Shown here: piece by piece, positions 8,668-17,946 of the stretch
How the letters are laid out: every line of letters begins with the position of its first letter
How positions within the stretch are numbered: position 1 is the stretch's first letter
NCBI GenBank assembly: GCA_023458375.1
Contig: JAEWZT010000006.1
Span: 124,001 to 188,000, forward strand
Direction of reading: 5' to 3'
Length of the DNA stretch: 64,000 bases
Source: Bacillota bacterium
GTDB lineage: Bacteria; Bacillota; Clostridia; Christensenellales; CAG-314
Notes under the pieces: generated by a model
Database searches by the model: none
What the model was told of the DNA's origin: nothing
The model's input: the letters and a program-made list of their open reading frames with translations, nothing else
Translations under genes and position numbers: made by a program

Positions 8668-10083
8668 TTAAAAATTTGACATAAAATCGTCGCTTAACCC
8701 CAATAGGCGGCACACCTCTATCGCGTCTTTTGGCGCGGGTGAATTTAAGGATACCCGCTTTAAACCGTAATCCATGAGGCGCGAAATCTCTTTTAAGCCT
8801 ATATTTTGCCCCTTAACGCCCTCTTGTCTTAGTCCGCCCGTTTGATAATGGGCGGCGGCGTAAGGCGCTACGTTGTCGTAGTGCGTCGTCAAAAGCGCAT
8901 AAAGCTCGGGCGTTTTGTTAAGCGTTTTTACTACGGCGGCAAGTATTTTTTCCCCCTCGGCAGCGTTGGTTCCCCGCGCGAACTCGTCCATGACTACAAG
9001 GCAATTTTTGTCTTTAAACAAAGCGTAGCCGCCGTTAAGTCTTACTACGTCGCAGGCAAAGCCCGAAAGCCCGTCCTCCTCCTTTTCACCCTCAAAGGGA
9101 AGATAAAAATAGCCTTCAAACAAAGGTGAAGAAAAACTTTCCGCAAAAACATAAAAGCCGAACTGCATAAGCAGGCAGTTGACAAGCAGCGACTTTAACG
9201 CCACCGTTTTGCCCCCCATATTCGCGCCCGTAAGCACCGTCGCGCCTTTTTCAATTTCAATGTCAAGGGGAGTAAACTGTCCGCCCGCTTTTTCAAGCCT
9301 GTCTTTGATATGGGGAAGAATCATTTGCTTTGCCGCGATGTTTTCTTCAACAATTTGCGGGCGGGCGCAATGGTATTTTGTTGCCAACTCTGCTTTTGCA
9401 AGCAGCAAATCGTAAGCGCCCAAAAGTTTGTAGTTAAAAAGCATATCCTCTTTATATGCTTCCAGTTCGTCGCACATTTGCTTTAAAGCATCTCCTTCAA
9501 GCTCTTTTTCTTCCGCCCAAAGCTTGCCGTGAAGGGCAAGGCACTCTTCCCTTTCACTTCCTTTTAAAGTTTTTAGTTTTGCGTCAAGTATTTTCTTTTG
9601 TTCCCTTACGCTTTTTAGCTGCGGGCGCCCTTTGCCGCTTATAAAAAATACTTCCGCCCTCAGCCCTTCGGGGTCTAAAATGAGAAGGGGCATTTTAACG
9701 TCTTTTAGTTTATCGTGGCTTTTAAAGGCGCACGTTTGTCTAAGGGAACTTATCAAAGGCAACATTTTTTCGCATGTCAGCAAAAACCGCTTGATTTCAA
9801 ACAGTTCCACCTCGTCAAGCAAGCCGCCGCATTTTAAAAGCGTTTTTTCAATTACGCGCGTTTGCATCAAAAGAAAGGAAACGTCCTTTCTTATTTTTGC
9901 CGTCTGCGGATAATTTTCTATAAGCGTGCCGATATCTTGCAAATAATCCCTTAGTTCTTCCTCCTCTCCCTTTAAAAACGGTTTTAAGGTAAGTTTTTCG
10001 CCCAAAGGAGAATTAAAACTCAATAAATTTAAGCAATAAGTAAAGCCGCATATTTTTTGCTGCTCTTGCGTTAAGTTAATCAT
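8668..10083 (-). CDS. kamC: Lysine 5,6-aminomutase reactivase ATPase, MutS-like
   Basis: A MutS-type ATPase fixed in lysine-fermentation clusters, thought to help reactivate the B12-dependent 5,6-aminomutase. 471 residues from the ATG at 10083, which has AGAGGT seven bases upstream; an earlier in-frame ATG at 10104 lacks one. The C-terminal half has Walker A TGANMGGKT (285-293), Walker B CLVVMDEF followed by ARGTN (361-373), and a THYD switch. The N-terminal mismatch-binding and connector domains of DNA-repair MutS are missing; instead there is a helical clamp-like region. It overlaps kamB by 8 bp. The function is known only from family and context. Confidence 0.88.
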   Translation of the reverse strand: MINLTQEQQKICGFTYCLNLLSFNSPLGEKLTLKPFLKGEEEELRDYLQDIGTLIENYPQTAKIRKDVSFLLMQTRVIEKTLLKCGGLLDEVELFEIKRFLLTCEKMLPLISSLRQTCAFKSHDKLKDVKMPLLILDPEGLRAEVFFISGKGRPQLKSVREQKKILDAKLKTLKGSEREECLALHGKLWAEEKELEGDALKQMCDELEAYKEDMLFNYKLLGAYDLLLAKAELATKYHCARPQIVEENIAAKQMILPHIKDRLEKAGGQFTPLDIEIEKGATVLTGANMGGKTVALKSLLVNCLLMQFGFYVFAESFSSPLFEGYFYLPFEGEKEEDGLSGFACDVVRLNGGYALFKDKNCLVVMDEFARGTNAAEGEKILAAVVKTLNKTPELYALLTTHYDNVAPYAAAHYQTGGLRQEGVKGQNIGLKEISRLMDYGLKRVSLNSPAPKDAIEVCRLLGLSDDFMSNF

Positions 10084-11143
10084 AAAATTTACCTCTCGTA
10101 TCAAAAAGGGGCAAATTGGTTTTTGCCTTTAAATCATCCGCAAATTTGTTTGCGTCAAGTATATACCCCTCTACGGAATAAGGGTTTATGGCGACCGCCG
10201 CTAAATTAACGCTTTTTTTGACTGCGAAAAATACGCCCGATGCCTTAGCCCTGTAAAAAATTTCTTTGGAAAGCATTATTTTACTGCTGTCTTCAGCAAT
10301 GACAGTTAACGGCTTTTTGCCCTTAGCTTTAATCAACGGCATAAGTGCGCCGTCGGTAAGCGCCCCCTCAATTTCGACAATTTCTTTTTCTTTTATTTTA
10401 TTCAAAATTTTTTTATTATTATCGGCGCGGGACAAACCGCTTTTTGCGCTTGAAGTTGAGGCTAAACACCCTTTCGGGGCGAAGGAAAAGTCCTTTTGTT
10501 CTTTGTAAAGCTCTCCGCTTGGGTTTTTTATAAAAGACAAAGGCAAGCCTGCCTTGTCAATGTTTTCTTCCGCCAAAGGCAGCGTCAAAATGTCAATGTT
10601 AAACAGCGTTTCTTCAATTAAAGCGTCATAGCTAATTGAAGAACCTGCCCCCGCCACAAGCAGGCAGGCGTCGCTTAATTTCGCGGTAATTAAAGAGCGG
10701 CGGGAAAGCGCGCCGTCTATCAGCACTTTTTGGGCGCCTTTGTCAAAAAAAATATCTTTTAAACCTGCCAGCTGAGACGTAATTGAAGGTCCCGCCAAAA
10801 TAACTTTACCCCCGGACAGCGCCCTGCATACCGCCACTACCCCCAAGGGCGTATAAAAATCCGTTACCGCAATAATTTCTTTGGTTGCAGTGCAAAGCGG
10901 CAGAAGTTCTTTTGCAGTCGCGAAAAGCATACCGCTTTTTACGTATATTTGCGGCTTGTCGGTGCCGGACAAAACGTCAACTTTTTCGCCGTCAAGCCCT
11001 ATGGAAGTAATCGCCAAAGGTTCGCAGTTTTCCCTCTCAAACCCATCAATTAAGGTGTTGAGCAGCGTGGTCTTTCCCGCATTTTTGCATATTCCCGTAA
11101 CGGATAGGCACTTATATGAAGATAAAAGTTTTGCAAGCGTCAT
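10076..11143 (-). CDS. kamB: Lysine 5,6-aminomutase reactivase subunit, P-loop protein
   Basis: Partner of KamC in lysine-fermentation operons, presumed part of a two-component reactivase for the cobalamin enzyme. 355 residues. A P-loop GICKNAGKTT (17-26) opens the protein; the rest has no motif I can assign with certainty. The length and the fixed pairing with a MutS-like gene fit the KamB family. The start is the ATG at 11143 with AAGGT ten bases upstream. It lies upstream of the lysine riboswitch and has its own promoter, so it need not follow lysine control. Confidence 0.85.
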   Translation of the reverse strand: MTLAKLLSSYKCLSVTGICKNAGKTTLLNTLIDGFERENCEPLAITSIGLDGEKVDVLSGTDKPQIYVKSGMLFATAKELLPLCTATKEIIAVTDFYTPLGVVAVCRALSGGKVILAGPSITSQLAGLKDIFFDKGAQKVLIDGALSRRSLITAKLSDACLLVAGAGSSISYDALIEETLFNIDILTLPLAEENIDKAGLPLSFIKNPSGELYKEQKDFSFAPKGCLASTSSAKSGLSRADNNKKILNKIKEKEIVEIEGALTDGALMPLIKAKGKKPLTVIAEDSSKIMLSKEIFYRAKASGVFFAVKKSVNLAAVAINPYSVEGYILDANKFADDLKAKTNLPLFDTRGKFYD

Positions 11144-11163
11144 GTTATTTTTACCTTATTTTT

Positions 11164-11172
11164 ATTATAGCA
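11164..11172 (-). promoter_or_regulatory. Extended -10 promoter of kamB
   Basis: Minus-strand TGCTATAAT (11172-11164), an extended -10 box, lies 20 bp before the kamB start. No good -35 box is seen at the normal distance, as is usual for extended -10 promoters. Confidence 0.55.
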
Positions 11173-11485
11173 TATTTTTAACCCAACTGCTCTACCGTTT
11201 AGACGATTTCAAGATTACAACATATTGTGGCAAAACATAAAATTGCTGCTTTAACTTACAAAAAAATGAATTATCTAAATGGACGAAAAAATAAAACCGC
11301 CGCCGTTGACGATGGAATCTTCCAACCGCCAAACAGCAACATAAAGGCAGTATAAAGCGTTGGGTATTACGACTTACAACCATTTGTCGGCGGCAAAAAT
11401 ACAAAAAAGTCAATCTGCCCTAACGATTTATAGGCGGCAGAATACAGCTATGATATTGTCCGTTTACAAAAAAAACGAAAAAGGC

Positions 11486-11590
11486 AATATTTTGAAATAT
11501 ATATGTTAAGTCTGGCAAGGACGGCAAGGATGATGCCTTGCGCCGTTTTCCAAAAAGACTGGGCAGTATAAAAAATTATTTCAAAATATT
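11486..11590. repeat. Nested inverted-repeat element between kamB and ansA
   Basis: A perfect 13-bp inverted pair (AATATTTTGAAAT at 11486-11498 and its complement at 11578-11590) encloses smaller inverted pairs: AGTCT/AGACT, then ACGGC with GCCGT, and AAGG with CCTT around the loop ATGATG. The whole could fold into one long hairpin on either strand. It may be a small non-coding RNA, a long terminator or a miniature repeat element. No neighbouring gene includes it, and nothing else was recognised in the 522-bp gap 11144-11665. Confidence 0.5.
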
Positions 11591-11665
11591 AAAAGGAATA
11601 TATGCGGCTTGCCCTTTTACCTATGTATTGCTGTTTGCATTTAATTAATGTTGCCGCAACCTGCG

Positions 11666-12685
11666 TTAAAGCTTATCGCTTGTTATTTCACCGCGCAGAT
11701 TTTTTTCCATCATAGCTGCCAGACTTTCCCCCTCAAAACCGAGCGAAAGCAAATGGTAAAGCTTGCATACCGCGCTTTCCGCCGTCATATCAAAGCCGCT
11801 TATAGCGCCAAAATCTTTAAGCGTTGAGGAAGCCTCGTAAAGACCCAAACGCGCGTTGCCTTGCAGGCACTGCGTAACTATGACTATCGCCGTGCCGTTT
11901 TCCTTTGCCTTTGCCAAAAGCCTTGTCAAGCCGTTGTCCCCCTGCGGCACGTTGCCCGAACCGAAAGCTTCCAAAACAATTCCTTTCAGTTCAGGCTTTA
12001 AAATATTTTCAAAAATATCAAACTGTATGCCGGGAAAAACTTTCAGCACCGCAATAGGAAAAGCTTCGAAGGGATGAAAAGAAAAAGCTTGCGCGCTTCT
12101 TTTCAACAAATATTTTTTGTTAATTCTCACCTTGCCATCCCTCTTCCATTTGGCAAGGGGGGCAAAATTAGGGGAAGCAAAGGCGGCGAGCGCGTCTGCG
12201 GATACCTTGGTAGCTCTGTTGCCGCGAAGCAGCGTTCCGCCAAAACACACGCAAACTTCCTTTAAGCTTTTGTGCGCGGCAAGGCGGAAAGAGTAAATCA
12301 AATTTTCGCCCGCATCGCTGTTGCTTTCGCAGAAGGGAATCTGCGAACCTGTCAAGATTACGGGCTTGTCAAGCCCCTCAAACATAAAGCTTAGCGCCGA
12401 TGCGGTATAGCACAGGGTGTCCGTGCCGTGCAGCACAACAAAGCCGTCGTAATCTTTATAATTTTGAAAAATGACCGACCCTATTTCATTCCATTGCGCC
12501 AAAGACACATTGCTGCTGTCTAAAATGACGGGCAGCTCAATAAGGTGGTATTGAGGCATCCCCTCCCCATTAAGGGGGGCAAATTTTTGCAGTTCCGCCG
12601 CAAAGAAACCTTTTTTTGTGGCGTAACCGCGGCTGGTCTTTGTCATACCTATTGTTCCGCCGCTGTGGATAACGCATATTTTCAT
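11666..12685 (-). CDS. ansA: L-asparaginase, type I (cytoplasmic)
   Basis: Hydrolyses L-asparagine to aspartate and ammonia. 339 residues from the ATG at 12685; GGGAGG lies 13 bases upstream, a little far but the only good site, and an in-frame ATG at 12709 would place that site inside the gene. Both catalytic threonine motifs are present: HSGGTIG with Thr11 and LHGTDT with Thr88-Asp89. There is no signal peptide, and the compact C-terminal domain fits the AnsA/type I group. It is a single-gene transcript with its own promoter. It fits the amino-acid-degrading theme of the neighbouring kam and arc genes. Confidence 0.94.
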   Translation of the reverse strand: MKICVIHSGGTIGMTKTSRGYATKKGFFAAELQKFAPLNGEGMPQYHLIELPVILDSSNVSLAQWNEIGSVIFQNYKDYDGFVVLHGTDTLCYTASALSFMFEGLDKPVILTGSQIPFCESNSDAGENLIYSFRLAAHKSLKEVCVCFGGTLLRGNRATKVSADALAAFASPNFAPLAKWKRDGKVRINKKYLLKRSAQAFSFHPFEAFPIAVLKVFPGIQFDIFENILKPELKGIVLEAFGSGNVPQGDNGLTRLLAKAKENGTAIVIVTQCLQGNARLGLYEASSTLKDFGAISGFDMTAESAVCKLYHLLSLGFEGESLAAMMEKNLRGEITSDKL

Positions 12686-12717
12686 TTTGACAAAATATCC
12701 TCCCGTCAAGCAAAAAC

Positions 12718-12747
12718 AGTATATATTATTTTCCTCTGCCCTGTCAA
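12718..12747 (-). promoter_or_regulatory. Promoter of ansA
   Basis: Minus-strand TTGACA (12747-12742) and TATACT (12723-12718) with an 18-bp spacer, 32 bp before the ansA start. Confidence 0.75.
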
Positions 12748-12877
12748 TATCGGCGGCAAAAAATGCTTTTTTAGCGCGGCAAACAAATATAATTTTTATA
12801 ACGCTTAGAAAAAATATTCCGCAGCCTTAAAAGTTTTTGCCGCAAGCTCATTGCTGGTTAAAAATCTAACGCGCGGC

Positions 12878-12915
12878 AAAAAATACCGCGCCCTTGCATT
12901 GGCAAAAGGGCGCGG
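12878..12915 (-). terminator. Terminator of the secreted-protein operon
   Basis: A perfect 10-bp GC-rich stem (CCGCGCCCTT / AAGGGCGCGG; 12886-12895 with 12906-12915) is followed on the minus strand by TATTTTTT. It lies about 140 bp past the last gene of the operon. The remainder of the gap 12686-13052 shows only the ansA promoter. Confidence 0.85.
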
Positions 12916-13052
12916 GGTTATATGCGGACTATCAATAGGCACATTTCGTGCAATTATAACGCGTATGTAGTTAAAGCGTAAAAAGGTTTTTATTTAACCA
13001 AATAATACCTGTTTTAATTGGCTTTAACTGCGTTTAATGCTATGCGGCATTT

Positions 13053-13910
13053 TTACGAGGGAACTTCAAGATAAATCCTTATAAGGGGAAGTTTAAACGC
13101 AACCCCGCTGTAAGAGTTATATTCCGCCCATGTCAAGTCCGACTGCGTCAAACCAGCGCCCCCTTGTGAAAGGGGCTTAATAAGGTTTTCATAGGGTTCA
13201 AAGGTAAAAATCATATAAAGATCAAGCTCGTTTTCGCCGCTTACGCTGTTAAGCATAACGCCCTCAATCAAGTTGATAATTTCAGCAAAAATCCTGTCGT
13301 CGCTGTTGCTCGATTCTTTAAACTCAACGTCCTTTAAAACGCTGGCAAAATAGATTTTGACCGTTTGGCTATCGTCGCCGCCCACCTTTACAGTTACCGA
13401 CATAACCCTGAGATATTGCATAAAGAGGTCAAAATCGGCGCCCGTAAGCCCGCCGTAAAGCGGCTCGTCCTCTTCCCCCTCTGCGCCCGCCATTAAAAAA
13501 GATGTGTCGTAGCCCATTAAAGAAAGCCTAATTACGTTACGCGCGTCAGACCTGTTTATAATCGTAAACTTAAAGGTGTGCTTTTGAGAGGGCATCAGGT
13601 CTGCCATTTGCATAGAAGTTTTAACTTCGGCGGCTTCCTGCCCCGTTACATACATGGGGTTTCCCTCTAACTCTTGATACTTATATCCTATTACGGTTAC
13701 CCCGTCGTCGCCCAACAACGGGTCAAGGTTTCCGTCATAATTTCTGTCAACGCCCTTTGAAAGAGTGATTACCGAGTCAATTTTGGCAATTATCAACTCT
13801 GCGCCCCCCATTGAGTCGTAAATTACAAACCATGCAAATACGGTGCCGATAAGCAGCATAAACGACGCCGCAAGCAATGCTATTAAACTGATTATCCTGC
13901 TTTTTTTCAT
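13053..13910 (-). CDS. Secreted TasA/camelysin-like protein (fourth gene of operon)
   Basis: No exact family recognised. 285 residues start with a basic-hydrophobic signal sequence (residues 5-27) ending GTVFAWF, the pattern seen in SipW-dependent exported proteins such as TasA and camelysin. A central beta-rich part contains LMPSQKHTFKFTIINRSDARNV, which resembles the L-PG-x-F-x-x-I-x-N element of TasA-like beta-sandwiches. No LPxTG sorting signal and no second membrane segment. It follows the 264-residue gene by 4 bp and ends the operon. A structural or matrix role is inferred only. Confidence 0.6.
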   Translation of the reverse strand: MKKSRIISLIALLAASFMLLIGTVFAWFVIYDSMGGAELIIAKIDSVITLSKGVDRNYDGNLDPLLGDDGVTVIGYKYQELEGNPMYVTGQEAAEVKTSMQMADLMPSQKHTFKFTIINRSDARNVIRLSLMGYDTSFLMAGAEGEEDEPLYGGLTGADFDLFMQYLRVMSVTVKVGGDDSQTVKIYFASVLKDVEFKESSNSDDRIFAEIINLIEGVMLNSVSGENELDLYMIFTFEPYENLIKPLSQGGAGLTQSDLTWAEYNSYSGVAFKLPLIRIYLEVPS

Positions 13911-13914
13911 TTTT

Positions 13915-14709
13915 TTATTTATTGACGGCGGTAATTACAATGCGCCCTATCTTAAACGCTTTTTCCGACAGCTCTTTAACGCCGTTTACGCCGTCAATCT
14001 GTTTAGTGTCAAACGTAAGCCTAAAATGCAGCGTAAGCTGACTTTCCTCGTCGTTCCATTCTTTTCCGGAAATGATAATAAAGCTTTTAAGGCTGAAAAA
14101 CTCGCCGCCGCCTGTTATTTGGGGGTCGTCGCCTGCGTTCGCATAATTGTCAAGCCAAATATTTTCGCCCATAGCGCCGTTTTGGTCAAAAAGGTTGACG
14201 CGGTAAACTGTCAGCACAGAACTATATCCTTCGCCGCATGCAAACATATCTCCCGTAAGGTTTTCAAAGCGCAAATCAACGGAAAAATCCGCATTTGCGG
14301 CGTCTGTTTTGTTTAGCGGTATATAAAAGTCTACGCTTTCACCGGGCCAAAGCCCTTTAATTGAAAAGGGCTTTTTATTTTGGTCGCCGTCGAGCACAAA
14401 CTCCCACTTGCCTTTCGCCGCATTGTAGGCAGATTCATAATATACGCCGTCGCCGTCCCTTTGAAAATAAATTGTCGTTTTATTTCCCTCAAAACCTCTT
14501 TCTATATAAATGAACTCGTCTATATCTATTTGCGCGCCATTGGCGCTTAGGGAAATGCCCTTTGCGTCGTTGTCAAGGCTTAAAGCATACCAAGAAAAAA
14601 CAACGGAAAAAAGCGCCGCAAAACTTAACACAAGCGCGATTGCGGTTTGCAGTATGTGCGCCGTCTTTTTTGCTTTTTGTTTTTTGTTGCTCACAATTTC
14701 TTTTTCCAT
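13915..14709 (-). CDS. Secreted TasA/camelysin-like protein (third gene of operon)
   Basis: 264 residues with an N-terminal hydrophobic segment (about 15-42) ending VFSWYALSLDNDAKG. The body includes GLWPGESVDFYIPLNKTD, the PGE-x-F-x-I-x-N-like stretch found in TasA/camelysin proteins, followed by alternating beta pattern (ADFSVDLRFENLTGD). No cell-wall anchor. Its start overlaps the stop of the 1077-residue gene by one base (TAATG), so translation is coupled. It may be a minor or major fibre subunit exported with the large proteins; this is inference from fold-like features and context. Confidence 0.6.
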   Translation of the reverse strand: MEKEIVSNKKQKAKKTAHILQTAIALVLSFAALFSVVFSWYALSLDNDAKGISLSANGAQIDIDEFIYIERGFEGNKTTIYFQRDGDGVYYESAYNAAKGKWEFVLDGDQNKKPFSIKGLWPGESVDFYIPLNKTDAANADFSVDLRFENLTGDMFACGEGYSSVLTVYRVNLFDQNGAMGENIWLDNYANAGDDPQITGGGEFFSLKSFIIISGKEWNDEESQLTLHFRLTFDTKQIDGVNGVKELSEKAFKIGRIVITAVNK

Positions 14710-17700
14710 TATTCACCCGTGCCGTCACTTAGCCTAGTTACGCTAAACTTTGCGGAAATGGAAATGGGTATCCATTCGTAATCGGCGCTGAAAATACTGC
14801 CGCCCGTTTGCAGATAGGCTTCGTAGCTGTAAGTCATTGTAAATTCCGTAGCGGTATACGCGCTGCCGGAATAACTGAACGTGATACTCCAATACCGCAG
14901 TTTGTCGTCCTCGTAAGGCTTGGTTATGCCGTAGTCGGCGGGGTTTGTGCTTAAATATTGGTAAACCGTTTCAATAGAAACGCCTTGGGGCAGCACGTCC
15001 TGATAGACTATATTTTTCATTTTAGCGTAGTCCGAGGCGGAGCTTCCCCCCGTGTATGACTCGGTAGCGCTTATATGGTAAATCACTACCCCTCTTTCCA
15101 AATACAGCTGCTGATAAACCGCGGTATTTGTTGAACCCATCGAGCCGTAAGTGCTGTTGGATAAATTGGTCAAAACATCCCTTATCGCCGCCCAAGAAAT
15201 GGTTGAGGTATGGCTGTTGCCGTAAGTGTAAACCACTTCAATGGAGGCAAAGGAAGCAAGGTCGGTAAAATCAAAGATTTTGTTGTTGCTTAAATCAAGT
15301 ATTTTTAAGCCGCTTAAAGCCGATAAAACGCCTATAAAATCGTTATCGTCGCCTGTGGGGAAGGCAGCCGACGACTGCGCCCTGTCGTAAAGCCCGTTGT
15401 TGGAAAGATAAAGCTCTTCCAAACCCTGCATTTGCGCGATATACTTTACCGCGTTTAGCAGTATAGCGGTGTTTGCCGTTGACGTTCCGATATCGTTTAG
15501 ATAAAGCGCCTTTACGCCCGCTAAATATTCAATGCCTTTGTAATTGGTTATTGACAAGACGTTTGCGTTATTATTTATGGTCATTTCCTTGGTAAGCCAG
15601 CTTGTCATAACGTATTTTGTGTATTTGTCGGAGTTAAAACTGTAACTGTCGCCCTTTAAATTATAATTGTCATAAATCCATTTGTAAAACACGGTATCAA
15701 TTACCCCTGTTTCATCCGTGTTGCCGTTAGTATAGACGGTTCTTAAAATTCCCGGCAAAATAAAGGAGCTGTCTGCGGCATCGTAAGAAATCCATTGCGT
15801 CATTCCCGTATAGTCGTAGGAGTTTTCCAGCTTTGAACCGAACTTATAATTGTATTTTACCGAAATATTACAGTCGGTTTTTCCGATTTGGTCTATGTCA
15901 ATGTTAAACGTCCACTTTGCGTCGCCGTAGGCTATGAGTTGATTAAGTGTCAAGCCGTTTGCCGCAAGATGGGCGTCAAACGCGTCGGTATACGAAGCGT
16001 AAGAGCCTAAAAACAAGTCGTGGGCAACACCGTTATAATATATTTGAAGCGTAATTGCGCCTTCGCTGTCGCCCGCTATATCGTAAACTACGGCGGGACT
16101 GCCCGCGGGGTAATACAGCGGCATATCAAAGGACAGGTAAGTGCTTGCGCCGACAATGCCCTTAAACACTCTGTTAAGGTAAATATAGTAGGGCAAAAAG
16201 GCGTGGATTTGGCTGTTGCCGCCTCCCGTGGTGTCGGGGTCATAAACAACGGGTATAGAAATGCTTACCCTTTCGTCCTCAAACTCAAACGTCGCAGTCA
16301 GATAAACCCTTTGCAGTTCGTTAGGGTGCTTGCCCGCAACGATATGCAAAATGCTTTTGTCGGCAGAAAAGCCGTAGGTGCCGTCAACGTTATTTGAAAG
16401 GTCGTAATCCACCGATAAAACGCCCTTGCTTGCAAACTCCGAAACATTGTAGTAGAGCGTTTGATAGGTATATTCGTTTATGCCCATTACCGAATCGTTG
16501 GTTATAACAATTTCGTTTGAATACCACTGCGCAATTATATTTTGCGCCACCGAATAATTGTCTTCAATGGTAATAGCCTGACCGCGTATGCGCAAGTCGC
16601 TGGTAGACAGTGTTTCCCCCTCCAATTGGCAGGTAACGCGTAAAAAGTTTATGTCGGCAGACACTGCAAAGATATAGGCGTTGCCCACCGTTCTAAAATA
16701 TTCCCTTTCGCTTACTCCCCCGTCCATATCCCGCGTTGTGTCAACGGCGTTGACTAGGTCGTCTTGGTCAAAAACTTCGTATATAAAAGTTACTCCGCCC
16801 ATCTCTTCGTAGGAAGGCAAGCTTATTTCGCCGCTGAAAGAGTAACCCAAAAAATCTTTTTCGCCGTCTCCGTCGGTGTCGTAATAACCTAGGTAATTTC
16901 TTAAATAATCTAAAACCCTCGCCCTTGCAAGCTGGACGTGCGACAGCGCGTCGTCGGGGCTTATCAAAATAATATCGTAGTCGTAGCAGGCGTAAAACTC
17001 GCTTTCTCCGCTTGAATTTATAAAGCTTATGCGGGCGGTAAGCGTTACTTTTTTGGCTTGGGCGCCGTTAAAAGTTACTTCCCCCCTGTCGTTTATTAAA
17101 TCGCTTTCCCCCTCGCTTGATACGCTGGAATATTCAATTTTTAACGCGTAATTATGGTAGCTTAAAGGCAGGTCAATATTGCCCCCTATGTAGTAGCAAT
17201 AGCAAATAGCGTCTTCTTCAAAGGGGCAGTAGTAGCTTGCGCTGTTAAACTTAATTCTGCTGTAATTGTTGCTTGCTATGTCCTCTTCGCTTCTCCCATC
17301 CAAAGCCAGAAAAACCTTGCCGTAGTCAATCCTTTCTTTATCCTGCGTGTAGCCGCTTTTTAATAGACCCGCTATCATATAAAAAACATTGTAGGCGATT
17401 ATTTTTTTGTCGGCGTTGATATAAACGATATATTCGCTTGAATCAAGCGCGCTTTGCGACGCGTCGGTAAAGATAACTCCCTTTAATGCGGTATCGGCGT
17501 TGGGCGTGTTTATGTAAAACTTTGAAAAGGAATCGCTTTTTTGAAATAAATATCCGTTTTCTACCACAAAAGTCCCCATATAGTCATGGGAAACAGTTAC
17601 GCTGTGCCCGTTTAAATAAAGGGTAAACCCGTTTAAATTGAGGTTAACATCGGCTGTAATCAAAAGGTTGGAAGTTAAAGTAATATTGCCCTCAAACTTA

Positions 17701-17942
17701 ACCGTAACCCTTTTTTCGCTTATGGTGCCGTGAGGGTTATAGAAGGTATCTTGCGTCGCCTTGTAAAGCTGCTGCTCGGTATACACAGCTACGGTGCTTT
17801 CGCCGTCGTCTTCTACGGTTAACACGGGTTCTTTCCCGCTGCCTATGGGCATAATCTCTTGGAAAAAAGCGTAAACGACGGTAGCACAGCAAATAACTGC
17901 GACAAGTAAAAGCGATAAAGTTGCAACCGTCCTTTTTTTCAT
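14709..17942 (-). CDS. Large secreted protein with beta-helix-like region and leucine-rich repeats
   Basis: 1077 residues. The signal sequence (5-26) ends VYAFF and is followed by MPIGSGKE, nearly the same as VPIGSD in the 1619-residue upstream gene; the two are paralogues. Residues about 74-127 have a repeated LNLNGFTLYLNGH pattern that suggests a short beta-helix. About 247-311 resembles an atrophied bacterial Ig domain. About 800-894 holds leucine-rich repeats (LEELYLSNNGL, LKILDLSNNKI). No LPxTG motif or membrane anchor at the C-terminus, so it is either released or held by partner proteins. An adhesin or matrix role is inferred. Confidence 0.7.
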   Translation of the reverse strand: MKKRTVATLSLLLVAVICCATVVYAFFQEIMPIGSGKEPVLTVEDDGESTVAVYTEQQLYKATQDTFYNPHGTISEKRVTVKFEGNITLTSNLLITADVNLNLNGFTLYLNGHSVTVSHDYMGTFVVENGYLFQKSDSFSKFYINTPNADTALKGVIFTDASQSALDSSEYIVYINADKKIIAYNVFYMIAGLLKSGYTQDKERIDYGKVFLALDGRSEEDIASNNYSRIKFNSASYYCPFEEDAICYCYYIGGNIDLPLSYHNYALKIEYSSVSSEGESDLINDRGEVTFNGAQAKKVTLTARISFINSSGESEFYACYDYDIILISPDDALSHVQLARARVLDYLRNYLGYYDTDGDGEKDFLGYSFSGEISLPSYEEMGGVTFIYEVFDQDDLVNAVDTTRDMDGGVSEREYFRTVGNAYIFAVSADINFLRVTCQLEGETLSTSDLRIRGQAITIEDNYSVAQNIIAQWYSNEIVITNDSVMGINEYTYQTLYYNVSEFASKGVLSVDYDLSNNVDGTYGFSADKSILHIVAGKHPNELQRVYLTATFEFEDERVSISIPVVYDPDTTGGGNSQIHAFLPYYIYLNRVFKGIVGASTYLSFDMPLYYPAGSPAVVYDIAGDSEGAITLQIYYNGVAHDLFLGSYASYTDAFDAHLAANGLTLNQLIAYGDAKWTFNIDIDQIGKTDCNISVKYNYKFGSKLENSYDYTGMTQWISYDAADSSFILPGILRTVYTNGNTDETGVIDTVFYKWIYDNYNLKGDSYSFNSDKYTKYVMTSWLTKEMTINNNANVLSITNYKGIEYLAGVKALYLNDIGTSTANTAILLNAVKYIAQMQGLEELYLSNNGLYDRAQSSAAFPTGDDNDFIGVLSALSGLKILDLSNNKIFDFTDLASFASIEVVYTYGNSHTSTISWAAIRDVLTNLSNSTYGSMGSTNTAVYQQLYLERGVVIYHISATESYTGGSSASDYAKMKNIVYQDVLPQGVSIETVYQYLSTNPADYGITKPYEDDKLRYWSITFSYSGSAYTATEFTMTYSYEAYLQTGGSIFSADYEWIPISISAKFSVTRLSDGTGE

Positions 17943-17946
17943 TTTT

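Noticed and set aside
11187..11215. Minus-strand GGTAGAGCAGTTGGGTTA resembling a tRNA D arm
   Set aside because: No matching acceptor, anticodon or T arm nearby; the resemblance is limited to about 18 bases and is likely chance.
11192..11413. 73-codon minus-strand frame upstream of kamB
   Set aside because: Overlaps the kamB promoter area, has no ribosome site and gives a composition unlike real proteins.
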